DNA from: Cochliopodium minus
Lineage: Eukaryota > Discosea > Himatismenida > Cochliopodiidae
Length of the DNA stretch: 64,000 bases
Direction: 5' to 3'
Assembly: GCA_024220525.1 (NCBI GenBank)
Contig: JAMYWO010000189.1
Coordinates: forward strand, 16,753 to 80,752
Below, in pieces: positions 32,051-41,768 of this stretch (positions are counted from its first letter, which is position 1; each line of letters starts with the position of its first letter). The notes under the pieces are model-generated. The model worked only from the letters and a program-made list of their open reading frames with translations. It was not told where the DNA came from and searched no databases. The translations under genes and the position numbers were made by a program.

Positions 32051-33089
32051 TTAATTTGTCTTTGGACCATGATGAAGCATGGTAGTTTCGGACTTCTTGT
32101 GAGCATAAACAGGCTTGATGTGAGGATTTTTGTGATTGTATTTGATAGGTTTGTGTTTGTGGTGGGTGCTGAAAGAAGTATGGAGCTCATAATCCTCAAG
32201 GAAAGAAAGAATGAAGTCACCAGTCTGGTATGGGCAGTATCCATCAGATCTAGGACTGACATAGCTGCAACAGGAAATACCATCATCGCATAATGAAGGG
32301 ACATTAGCGGAAGTAGTTAGATAGATTCTATCTTTTTGGATGACGTAAGCTAATTATGATAAGATTAGGTAAAACATTAGAAATTCATAAAATGAAAAAA
32401 AAGATTACCATTATTTATAAAATTTTGACCTTTTTGCATAATTGCTCCCAATTGAATGACCTTTAAATTTTGAGATATTATGGAAAATTATTCAGTTGAA
32501 AATGAAATTATTTATTTTTTAAGAGAAGGTGAGATATTTATATTGGATTGCATAAAAAAAATTTTACATTAGGGGTACAATTAGTAACTTTTTCAACGAC
32601 ATTATCACAGAAAGATCTGTCAGTTTCGCAGGTTGGTCTTCTTGTATAAATAATATCGTTGTTTCTTGCTTTGAATGGTGCAGAGGGAACAAAGGATAAG
32701 ATGAAATTGGTAGCTTTGGTGTTGAGTGAATCGTATATTTCTACAAAATGAATCAATGCTCTTGGTCCTTCAACATCAGTACAGAAAAAATCAGAATGAA
32801 GATCGTTTAAATCAGGATAGATAGCATCTGGATCATTGAATTGTCCATTGTATTGAATTGCATTTCCTCCAGGAATCAAAGGTAAACATCCTCCAGCGTT
32901 ATGGGTGCTAATTCTAACAGAGTTAAGATCTTTCTCGTTGAATTGTTTGCAAGTACCCAAATAATCTAATTCCAATGCCACATCTTCAGTAGTCAATGCT
33001 CTTGGTCTATTGTTTCTCAATGTTGATTTGCAAAATACCAATACCATCAAGGCGAAAAAAATAATTATTGATCTTTTCATTTTATCCAA
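32051..33089 (-). CDS. Secreted Cys-containing protein of the YLG.C family (member 1)
   Basis: Start at 33089 (MDKMKRSIII) or 33080 (MKRSIII), both giving a signal peptide. Three exons: 33089 to about 32575, about 32460-32409, and 32350-32051. Shared family landmarks in order: ALELDYLGTCKQF, a Cys before LPL, DFFCTDVEGPRALIHFVEIY, TRRPTCE, SFCDN, YVIQKDRIYL and SCCSYVSPRSDGYCP. The C-terminus is a low-complexity His/Lys tail (HHKHKPIKYNHKNPH). The same landmarks occur in the genes at 51978-53138 and 53446-54375, but no database family is known to me. The paired cysteines suggest a disulfide-bonded secreted domain; the cationic tail could bind polysaccharide or anionic surfaces (inference). 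Confidence 0.72.
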
Positions 33090-33323
33090 TCACTATTTTT
33101 TTTTTTTATATTTTCGACACATTTTTGACATTTTTTTTTTTTTGAAGCTTTAAAAAATAAAACAAATACTCACAATAAGAGATCACCATGATGCAAAATA
33201 CACCAATCAAAAAAACAAGAATCAAAATCAATTTTTAATAAAATTATTTCTCAAAAGGTATTGTAATTATCAATGATCTGATAGCATAAATCCATTAAAA
33301 TTTTGTTTTTAAGTTTAATAATC

Positions 33324-33734
33324 TTAATTTTCCAAACTTTCAACATATTCATCATATTGCTGATAAAATGAACCAAGATTCTCCATAAATGTTCCCAATT
33401 CAGAATACCATAATTGTATCCTTTTTAGAGTTTCCAAATTAGGTTTTCTCTTTAAAATGATATCTAGAGTTTTGTTTAAAGTTCTTTCATCAAGTCTCAA
33501 CAAATGATGAAGTGAATAATTAGGAACATGTTCAAATTTTTTGTTTCCAAATTCGTCCATGAACACATGATATGCATAACCTGGTGGTCCTTGAGGACCT
33601 TTGACAGTAGGATCTAAATAATAAAAAGGATTGATATATAAATCTTTCATCTTAAAATTTGAATTATTCCTACCTAAACCATGACAGGCATAAATAAAGA
33701 GTATCGTTATTAACAATACGATATATAATCTCAT
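33324..33734 (-). CDS. Small secreted protein with mini-collagen stretch (GPQGPPG)
   Basis: I start at MRLYIVLLITILFIYACHG (33734), a signal peptide; an upstream ATG at 33773 would bury it behind charged residues. The mature part is about 115 residues: an NPFYYLDPTV lead, the Gly-X-Y run GPQGPPG, then VPNYSLHHLLRLDERTLNKT and a helical tail ending QQYDEYVESLEN. It is divergently paired, 147 bases away, with a related gene at 33882. It is similar in plan to the gene at 10249-10662. Function unknown; probably an extracellular matrix, slime or cyst-wall component. Confidence 0.7.
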   Translation of the reverse strand: MRLYIVLLITILFIYACHGLGRNNSNFKMKDLYINPFYYLDPTVKGPQGPPGYAYHVFMDEFGNKKFEHVPNYSLHHLLRLDERTLNKTLDIILKRKPNLETLKRIQLWYSELGTFMENLGSFYQQYDEYVESLEN

Positions 33735-33881
33735 TTTTTTTATAAATTTATTTATGTGAGAAAGAATCAACAAAAACTTCTTTAAAATCTATCCACATTT
33801 TGGGTCATTCTATCATTGTTGTATTAGAAAGGAAATATATGAAAGAAAAAAAATGGTGTCAAAATTAAAAAATAAAAAAAA

Positions 33882-34757
33882 ATGAAAATATTTTTTTGTT
33901 TCATTATTTTGGCGATAGTTCTGATATCTGTTGCAGAATCAAAAAAGACTACCTTACATCAGAAACCGAATAACAAAATATTGCACAAAAATGAAAATAT
34001 AAAGAATAAAATGAATGGAAGACCAAAACATTATATCTTGAAGAAAAAAGAAACACCTTTGAAAAAAGAGGTGGCAGTGGAAATTAAAGAAGGTTATGGA
34101 TTAAGACCAGAACCAAAAAAAATTGTGGAAAATAAAATAAAGAAAGAGGGGTTAACTCCTGTTGTTGCTATTGAACAAAAAAAAGAAGAGGAGATGCCAA
34201 TGATGATGAAATTAAATGAAAAAGTTGAAAATAAAAAAATGAATGCAGCCACCCCTCCAATTAAGAAGAAACACAAACATGCAAAGCCACAAAAATCATC
34301 TTTGAAGATATCCAAAGAAAAAAATGGGCAAAGAGCAGATATACCAGGGCCTGTTGGAGATCAAGGAGAATCCATCTTCATCTTCCACAAAACTGAAGTG
34401 ATCAAAAAACATCTCAAGCATCAAAAGAAACCTGGAAAACATTATAACAGTAAAGTAGGCAATGTACGTAAAGGACGTAAACAAACCAAGCTCGTCAGAA
34501 AAGCAAGAGGAGTGCATATTCCTAACTTGAATAAAACTAAGCCTGGAATCTTGATTGATAAGATCCCTTTATTGGAGGAGGCTTATTTGACACCTGAGGG
34601 AATCAAAAGAATTTATTCCAATGAGCGTCGCTTCCAAAAGTTCTATCATGTCACCGACAAATTGTTGAAGAATCTCCAGAACATAGTTTATAGATTGGAT
34701 CAATATTCAAAGGAATATGATACCAGTGATGCCACAAGCTTTTTTTCGAGCAAATAA
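33882..34757 (+). CDS. Lysine-rich secreted protein with mini-collagen stretch (GPVGDQG)
   Basis: This is a single exon of 291 codons. The signal peptide is MKIFFCFIILAIVLISVAES. A long basic, low-complexity region follows (residues 20-145, rich in K, E, P and H, with KKHKHAKPQKSS), then a Gly-X-Y run GPVGDQG at about residue 157, another basic stretch (KKHLKHQKKPGKH) and a helical end (IKRIYSNERRFQKFYHV, then YRLDQYSKEYD). The Gly-X-Y plus helical-tail plan matches its divergent neighbour and the gene at 10249-10662; this member has gained the basic insertions. Secretion is well supported; the structural role is inferred. Confidence 0.72.
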   Translation: MKIFFCFIILAIVLISVAESKKTTLHQKPNNKILHKNENIKNKMNGRPKHYILKKKETPLKKEVAVEIKEGYGLRPEPKKIVENKIKKEGLTPVVAIEQKKEEEMPMMMKLNEKVENKKMNAATPPIKKKHKHAKPQKSSLKISKEKNGQRADIPGPVGDQGESIFIFHKTEVIKKHLKHQKKPGKHYNSKVGNVRKGRKQTKLVRKARGVHIPNLNKTKPGILIDKIPLLEEAYLTPEGIKRIYSNERRFQKFYHVTDKLLKNLQNIVYRLDQYSKEYDTSDATSFFSSK

Positions 34758-34872
34758 ACATTTTAGAATTTCATTTTTCTGCTTTATAAATTAAAATATT
34801 CAAAAAAAAAAAAAAAAAAGAATTTTAAAAAAAATTTTAATATAATATAATACAAATCAACAAAAAAGAAGG

Positions 34873-37800
34873 TTATTTCTCCATCAATAAATATTCATCA
34901 TAAAGAGAAGATAAAGTTTTAAATATAGAGTAAAAGTCAGGTCGATGAGTGGGTTCCTTTGCCCAACAAGAGAGGATCAAAGTAGACAAACCGTGGGGAA
35001 CATGAAGAAGATCGAATTTGTGATTGGGGTCAAAGTCAAGAGGATCAAAGAGAGCAGGAGCACAATCGGTAGTCAAAAAAAGAGGAGGGTTCTCGTTTTT
35101 GGTGACTTTTTTGAGAGCAATGTGAATGGGTTGGACACCCTCAAAAGGAGTCTTACGATAGCAAAGCTCCCACAAAAACACTCCGAAACTGTAAGAGTCA
35201 CTGTAACGAGAGTACTTTCTCTCAACGATGGACTCATAAGACATCCAAGCGACAGCACCAATGGAACTGTTGGTCTGAGCATAGTCGACATTGTTGATGA
35301 CACGAGCGAGACCAAAGTCAGAGATGCGAGCTTGAAGGTTGTTGTTCAAAAGAACGTTACGAGCAGCAATATCCCTATGTATGACGTTCTCCTTGTGGAG
35401 ATGATCAATCCCCGCAGCAGTTTGCTTTGCAATTTTAGTTATCTCCGACCATTTCCATTGCTTGCGTTCTCGGTGATCGATGTAATAGTCCTTGATGCTC
35501 CCGTTTTTGTAATAGGGGGTGACGAGACAATAATTGGGCTTCTCCACACACACGCCAAAGAGATTGATAATGTTTTTGTGGTTGCTCACTTCCCTAAGAA
35601 GCTGGGCCTCAAGTATGAACTGCTCCAACTGTTCGTTATTCAAAGACTTGATGAGTTTCTTAATTGCAACCTCGGTGTTCCTCCAAACACCCCTGTAAAC
35701 AATGCCAAACGAGCCCACCCCAACAGGGTTCTTGGTGTCTACCTCCAGATCCTTGTATGGAATGAACTTCAAGAACATCGAATCCAAGTTTCCGACAGAA
35801 GTGGCATTCAACTTTTTCTGACTCTTTTTGGTGCTTTTTATGTGGATCTTGGTTTGTTTGTCGAAATACTTTGGATAGCCAACGATGGGCTGGGAAAAGA
35901 AAGAAGCGGGATTGTTACTCTCGATCTTTTCGTCCAAAACAATGGTGTTGGAGTCCAACTCGCCGGAATGCCCAATGAAATCGTCCAAAGAGAGATCATC
36001 ATCGGTGTGAGTGGGATCTCTGTTGTTGGGAACAAGATCAAAATCGGTGTCCTCCTTCTGCGAGTTGAGACTGCTGTCAGAACTGTTGGAAAAGGGGTTG
36101 ATGACAATCTTCTTCTCCTCGCTGTCCATCTCCATGATGAGGTTGGGCCTCTTTCTCCTCAGAAAGAGTTTCTTCTGAGTCAAATAAGAAGAGCAGAAAC
36201 AAACCGACATGATGACAATAACGATCGTTCCAACACCTGCCAAAATGCAAAAGGTTATCAACAAAGTGAGAAAAGAAGGACCTTGGCCACAAGGATAGTA
36301 CTTGTCTTCATTCTTAGGCTGAAACTGCAAGCTGGCACTGTTTTTGATGGAGCAGATGTTACAATCTCCATTTTCCCAATAGATGGTGGGTGAAGTGGAA
36401 CCAGTCGTGCCACAAGCTATGTTGTTCAGAATGGTAGAGATCACATTACCCTTATCATCTACATTATTGATGTAGTTGTTCCAAAAGAAAGAAGAGGTGA
36501 TGTTGGCATAGAGGTTTCCCAGCATGAGAACTCCCGCTCCGTCCTTGAACACTGTGTTGTTCCAAAAGAGCGAGCCGTTGATGGAGATCTCCACATTGTC
36601 CAAGTAGATGGCCCCTCCGTAGAACTCGGCCTGGTTGAAAGAAAACAAAGAGGATTCTATCTCCACCACACTGTCGATCGTGACGTTATCTACAGTGATA
36701 GTTTGTGATTGCAAACAATATATCGCCCCACCACTTCTATAGAACGCAGATACTACCCCTTTTTTGTTGGGCACATTATTGTAGATTATAGAGCTATATT
36801 CCTCATCTTCTTCTCTTGCTGGCTTCAATCCCATGCTACCCACTATATTCTTCTCAAAGATGGAATCTTCAATGTACAAATGAGCCATATTTTTCGAAAA
36901 TATCGCCCCACCTTGAGTTCCAAAGTTCCCATAGAATCTGCATGCAGATATATTCGCAAAATTTCCCAATTCTAAATGCTACAAATTTTTTTATTTTAGA
37001 ACATTTGGTATTAGTTTGTCAATTGGGTAGAATGCGATCTCCAATTTAAGAAATAAAAAATTTTATATTCTATTCGTTATAAATTTTAAACTAAAATTAG
37101 TTATCTGTTCCGAAAGATTATAGATCTATATAGATCTATACGATTGAGAGAACAAAAGTATAAAAAATTTACCACAGCCCCACCACCAGTTAATGATTGA
37201 TCATTCATAAGCCATCTCCTTTTTTCCCCCACCGAATTGTATTTGAAGATGCATTTATAGATAGTAAGATTCATATCTTTGTCCACTACAGTCGCATCTG
37301 TTCCATTAGTATTGCCTCTGAATTCTAATACCCCACCATAACCATTATCATTCTTATTGTTTTGAAAGTTGATTGCAAAAATGTTGAGGGTCCCATTTGA
37401 CAATATTGCAGACTTTGTACAATTAGCTATTGTTCCCCCATTCCCATCTATCGTCAATCTTCCGGGCCCCTGAAAATTTATGAAATATCCATACCCCATA
37501 CAATCTATTAGAATCTCATCATTCCACAATGAGATCACATAATCTTTATCATAGCTCTTTGTCAATGTTATATTTGTGTTTATTTTTTTGGTAAAGTTGT
37601 TGTTATATATTCCAGGGAACAATATTATTTTCCATTCAATAAAATCTGTATTTATCGATGCTATTGTCATGAAATATTAGCTTTTTACGAAATAAATATT
37701 TTTTTTAAATTATACCTTTCAATGCTTCATATAATGAGCCAAATGGATTTCCAATAGATCCATCTCCATTTGATGAAATAGATACAAATACTACATGGAA

Positions 37801-37932
37801 ATTATTTGTAAGTTTATTCCAACATAACAAAATTAAAATTTTACCAGTCTTTGATATTTTTTGTATAGAAACACCACTGGCTATATATATGAAGATTATC
37901 AAGTTGATCAAGAAACATAGATTAAAATTCAT
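34873..37932 (-). CDS. Receptor kinase: parallel beta-helix ectodomain, TM, tyrosine-kinase-like domain
   Basis: Four exons: 37932-37845, about 37793-37710, about 37670-37170 and 36978-34873. After a signal peptide (LCFLINLIIFIYIASGVS) comes an FVSISSNGDGSIGNPFGS opening and polymorphic-outer-membrane-protein or pectate-lyase-like repeats (GGAIFSKN, GGAIYCLQS, GGAIYLDN). A transmembrane helix (LLITFCILAGVGTIVIVIMS) leads to a linker and a kinase domain: VGVGSFGIVYRGVWRNTEV, AIKKL, VIHRDIAARNVLL, ISDFGLARV, AVAWMSYESI and SDSYSFGVFLWEL. HRDxAARN and the W-M after the activation loop are classic tyrosine-kinase signatures rather than TKL. It is a likely surface receptor with possible Tyr or dual specificity. 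The kinase exon is clearly richer in G/C-ending codons than nearby genes. Confidence 0.85.
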
Positions 37933-38251
37933 GTTTCTGAGTGATGCAACCTCTATTTCTTTTTACCCCTATTTTATTTTTTATGAAAATTATTTCTTGG
38001 AGTAAGTCCTTAAGATATTTAATTTAACTATCTTATAAGAAAATTGAATTTGAAGAGATAATTTAATTTATTTTCTTATTCAAATTTTTTTTTTTATTGA
38101 AGAGGGAATATATTTTGGGAACTTTCATGATGTTTCAAATTCTTACAAACAAGCAAATAATTAGAAATATCTTGTTCAACCATTATTTTGATCATCTTTG
38201 TTTTTTCCTCAATCACTTTCCCATAAAGATAAATTATTAAAAAAAAAAAAA
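37933..38251. promoter_or_regulatory. Divergent intergenic region
   Basis: This 319-base AT-rich spacer separates the starts of the receptor kinase (minus) and PRMT5 (plus), so both promoters should lie here. A minus-strand frame at 38094-38285 overlaps the PRMT5 start and has no support. I see no defined core element. Confidence 0.4.
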
Positions 38252-40735
38252 ATGAATAAGAAATTGATTGTTGGTTATGATACAAATAATGTCACAAATA
38301 TAAAAACCCTATTGGATACAACTGAAGAAGAAGGATTTGATTTCATCATTTGTCCAATCTTCCACCCAAGATATGACAGATTCCTCTCTAGCGATATATT
38401 CCCATTGAAGAGAAACTATCCATCAACAAGATCTGATGTATTACTCAGCAATAATGATTGGAATTCACTTGTAATAGGAAAAATTTCACTTGCTGTCAAT
38501 GATTTGGATTCTCCTCATAAATTAATTAGAGATAGATCATTCAAGGTAAAAAAAAAAATTATTAAATCGAAGAGGAATATTAATTTTTATAACCGTTTTA
38601 TTAAAAAATATGCTTTTCAAATTTTTCTCAATAAATATTTCTAATATCACATTTTTATTCTTCTTAATTTATTCTCAATATTATTCGAAAAATCTTCCTC
38701 TCTTTGGAAAATTAATGAATTTTTTTAAAAGATGATCAAACAAGAGCTCGCATGGGGATCACATCTCGGATTAGGAAGTGTAGTATTACCAACACCAAGC
38801 GACAATTGCACCAATTATGCACTCTGTATAAATTCCGCTTTGCAAGGATTGAGAATGCAATGTTTGGTAAACATCCCATTGGTATCTACAAAAGTAATGG
38901 TAGCAGAAGAGGAAGAATCTGAAATTTTGGAGAAAGAATTGTCCGTCAACGAAAGACCAAAGAATGATACTTGGGAATGGTGGAATTCCTTCAGATCCTA
39001 TTGTGGTCATCATAATAACTTGTGTGTATCATTAGAAATAACTGAAGATTTGCCAGATGGAGAAGCATTGAAAAGATGGATTGCTGAGCCAGTAAGATTA
39101 GGTAAAATAGAACAAATTTTTTTAAAAATGAGCAATTTATAAAATGGAGTCCTTTTTTTTGACAATCAATTTTTAATTTCAAAAAAAAAAGTTACCGTCC
39201 CTACCAGCATTTTTGTTTTGGGAAGAAACGGCATGCCTGAGCTCCCACAACTCCACAAAGAGTTCTTAATGGCTCTCTTCGACCACTCCCAGGTGCAATA
39301 TGTGATCTCCGGCCAACCTAAGCACCAAGAAGGCCTCAGAGTGTACGTCAACTACTTGAACTACTTGAGAACCACCCGTGTTCCATATACCGAACAAGAG
39401 AAATTCGAATATCCATACAGAGATTACTTGCAAGTTCCTTTGCAACCTTTGATGGACAACTTGGAGTCCCAAACTTATGAGGTCTTCGAACAAGACCCTG
39501 TCAAGTATGCCAAGTACGAGTTGGCTGTTTACCAAGCTTTGTTGGACATTCCTGAGAGCCAAAAGGACATTTTGATCATGGTTGTAGGTGCTGGAAGAGG
39601 TAAACATTTTTTTTTTGTTATATTATGAAATATTTTCATTTGAAAATTTTGTTTACTCTCCATTCTTATTTTCTAATTTTTTTCAGGACCACTTGTAAGG
39701 GAAAGTATCAGCGCTTCTAAAAGAGCAAACAAAAAAGTCAAGATTTTTGCAGTTGAAAAGAATCCTAACGCAGTGATTACGTAACAATTTGTTTTTTTTT
39801 TCAAATTTTGGATTTTGATTTTAAATATTTTCCATACACAGTTTACAAAATATGGCTTTGACCAAAGATTGGATTGGGGTTGTTGAGATCATTTCTTCCG
39901 ATATGAGAGATTTCAACCCTACTGAAAAGGCAGACATTTTGGTCAGTGAGTTGTTGGGTTCCTTCGGTGATAACGAGTTGTCTCCTGAATGTCTTGATGG
40001 AGCACAAAGATACTTGAAAGATACAGGTTCAAAATTTTCTTTTTTTTTTTATTTTTTTTTATTTTTTTTTATTTTTTTTCCTTTTTGTTAGGTGTTTCCA
40101 TTCCTCAAAGTTACACCTCCTTCCTCGTCCCTTTATCCACCACCAGACTTTGGAACGACATCAATGGCTCCAGCTCTGGTGCTAACGACTTCGAGACTGG
40201 GTACGTTGTAAAGTTTCACGACTGCTATCAATTTGGAGAAAGGTAAAAAATTCAACTTTAATTTAATCAATTTTTGATTTAAATTTTATTTTTTATTTTT
40301 AATTATTTTTTTTAGCAAACCTTGCTTCGTTTTTGAACATCCTAATAGAGACCCAATCATTGATAACTCCCGCTACATCACCTTGGAGTGGACTGCTAAG
40401 ACTAGCGGGCTCCTCCATGGTTTTGGAGGTTTCTTCGACTCTGATTTGTACAAAGGCACCAACATTTCCATCAACCCTTCTACCTACTCCACAGGTAAAA
40501 TTAATTAAATTTTTTTTTATTATTTTTTATTTTTTTTTTTTTAGGAATGTTCTCCTGGTTTCCTTTGTATTTCCCTCTCAAAACTCCTATCTATGTAAAG
40601 AAGGATGCTACCATCACTGTTCACTTCTGGCGTTGCATTAACTCCAAGAAGGTTTGGTATGAATGGTGTGTCTCTTCCCCTTCTCCTTCCCACCTCCACA
40701 ACGCTAACGGAAAGAGTTATTGGATTGGTCTTTAA
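38252..40735 (+). CDS. PRMT5: PRMT5-type protein arginine methyltransferase (type II)
   Basis: About eight exons. The N-terminal TIM-barrel half (38252-39430) leads to the junction motif [20 protein letters not shown], near-identical to animal PRMT5. Then come the SAM-binding loop VVGAGRGPL, the double-E loop [16 protein letters not shown] with both catalytic glutamates, and the C-terminal beta-barrel ([33 protein letters not shown]). The Phe of YEVFE that sets symmetric dimethylation is kept. The enzyme methylates Sm proteins, histones and other RG-rich targets with a WD-repeat partner (MEP50) in animals. Length, about 640 residues, is normal. Exon codon use is GC-richer than most neighbours, suggesting steady expression. 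Confidence 0.96.
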
Positions 40736-40856
40736 TTTGAGATTTTTCATTTTCAAAAAAAATAAAAATTTATTTATTAAATAATAAAAGTGTTTTTTTA
40801 TTTTTAAATTTATTTAATTATTTAATTGAAACAAACTTGATCATCAAAGATTTCTT

Positions 40857-41327
40857 TTATTTTTTCTCTTCAATGTTTTCAATCCTTATTTTCTTGTTTT
40901 TTTCCTCTTCGTTCTCACCCTGGTCCTCCGTTTCGATCGTTCTCTTCTTAGAGTTTGTAGACTTCTCCTTTGAGCTTTCCTCACTTTTCTCTTTTATCAC
41001 ATCTATTTTCTCATTATCTTTTTCCTTTTCTTTTTTCTCAGTGGAATTATCTACAGAATCTTCTTTATTGTTCTCTTTTTTTTCTGGTTCTTTCTTCTTT
41101 GTTGTGGAAGATTTTTTGGATGTTGAAGATGATGAGCTATTAACCTTCTTCGATGATGATGAGCCTCCCTTTTTCTTATTATCATCGTTTTTGGTGGTTC
41201 CTTCTTTTTTGTCGCTACTGCCCTTCTTATCTTTGTTTGATTCGTCTTTGGATTTTTCTTCTTCCTCTTCTTTTTTCTTTGATTTGCGAAATCTAGTCTT
41301 ATATCTTCTCTTATTTTTTGGTCTCAT
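40857..41327 (-). CDS. Lys/Glu/Ser-rich low-complexity basic protein, unknown
   Basis: This is a single exon of 156 codons if it begins at MRPKNKRRYKTRFRKSKKK (an ATG 21 bases upstream, at 41348, is also possible). The N-terminus is strongly basic, like a nuclear or nucleolar targeting or RNA-binding segment. The rest is alternating K, E, S and D runs with a KKRTIETEDQGENEEEK end. There is no fold or known family. The small convergent gap to PRMT5 (121 bases) and A-rich leader fit a real gene. Nucleolar or ribosome-biogenesis roles are a guess. Confidence 0.5.
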   Translation of the reverse strand: MRPKNKRRYKTRFRKSKKKEEEEEKSKDESNKDKKGSSDKKEGTTKNDDNKKKGGSSSSKKVNSSSSSTSKKSSTTKKKEPEKKENNKEDSVDNSTEKKEKEKDNEKIDVIKEKSEESSKEKSTNSKKRTIETEDQGENEEEKNKKIRIENIEEKK

Positions 41328-41414
41328 CTTTGCACATATATAAACCACTAGTCTATTTGTATCTTGATGTAATAAAGCAATTTATTTTTGGGTATTGAGG
41401 AAAATAAAATTTTA

Positions 41415-41612
41415 TTATGGGAAATATAAAGAATTATTTGTTAAATATTCATTGGAATTACCATTATTGATGATTATATTTTTGGTAGATTTCTTTCTAT
41501 GTTCTTTATTTACATTTTTATCAAATGGTTTGAAGGCCTTTATTTCTTCTTCCATTTTTTTTTTATTTTTGGCGCATTTATTAAAACGATTATTTTCTCT
41601 TGGTTTCAACAT
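41415..41612 (-). CDS. Possible small basic protein, unknown
   Basis: The frame MLKPRENNRFNKCAKNKKKM to NEYLTNNSLYFP has 65 codons (76 if an upstream ATG at 41645 is used). It is basic and hydrophilic with a mid-region KAFKPFDKNVNKEH. There is no recognised family. In this AT-rich background a 65-codon frame could arise by chance; the moderate codon complexity is the only support. Confidence 0.3.
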   Translation of the reverse strand: MLKPRENNRFNKCAKNKKKMEEEIKAFKPFDKNVNKEHRKKSTKNIIINNGNSNEYLTNNSLYFP

Positions 41613-41768
41613 TTCAAATGACAAGGTTTCAAAAGAGAAAATCAAAAATTTTTAATTGAAAAAGGAATTGAAACAGATTGAGTATCCTTCATTTCATCGA
41701 TTTTTGATTGAAAAAAATTTCAAATTTTATTTTGAAGAAAATTTTTAATTAAAAAAAATTGATTCGTG

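Noticed and set aside
34945-36393. A 482-codon plus-strand open frame opposite the receptor kinase exon
   Set aside because: It is antisense to a clear kinase and beta-helix coding exon. It stays open because of that exon's codon bias and has no recognisable domain.
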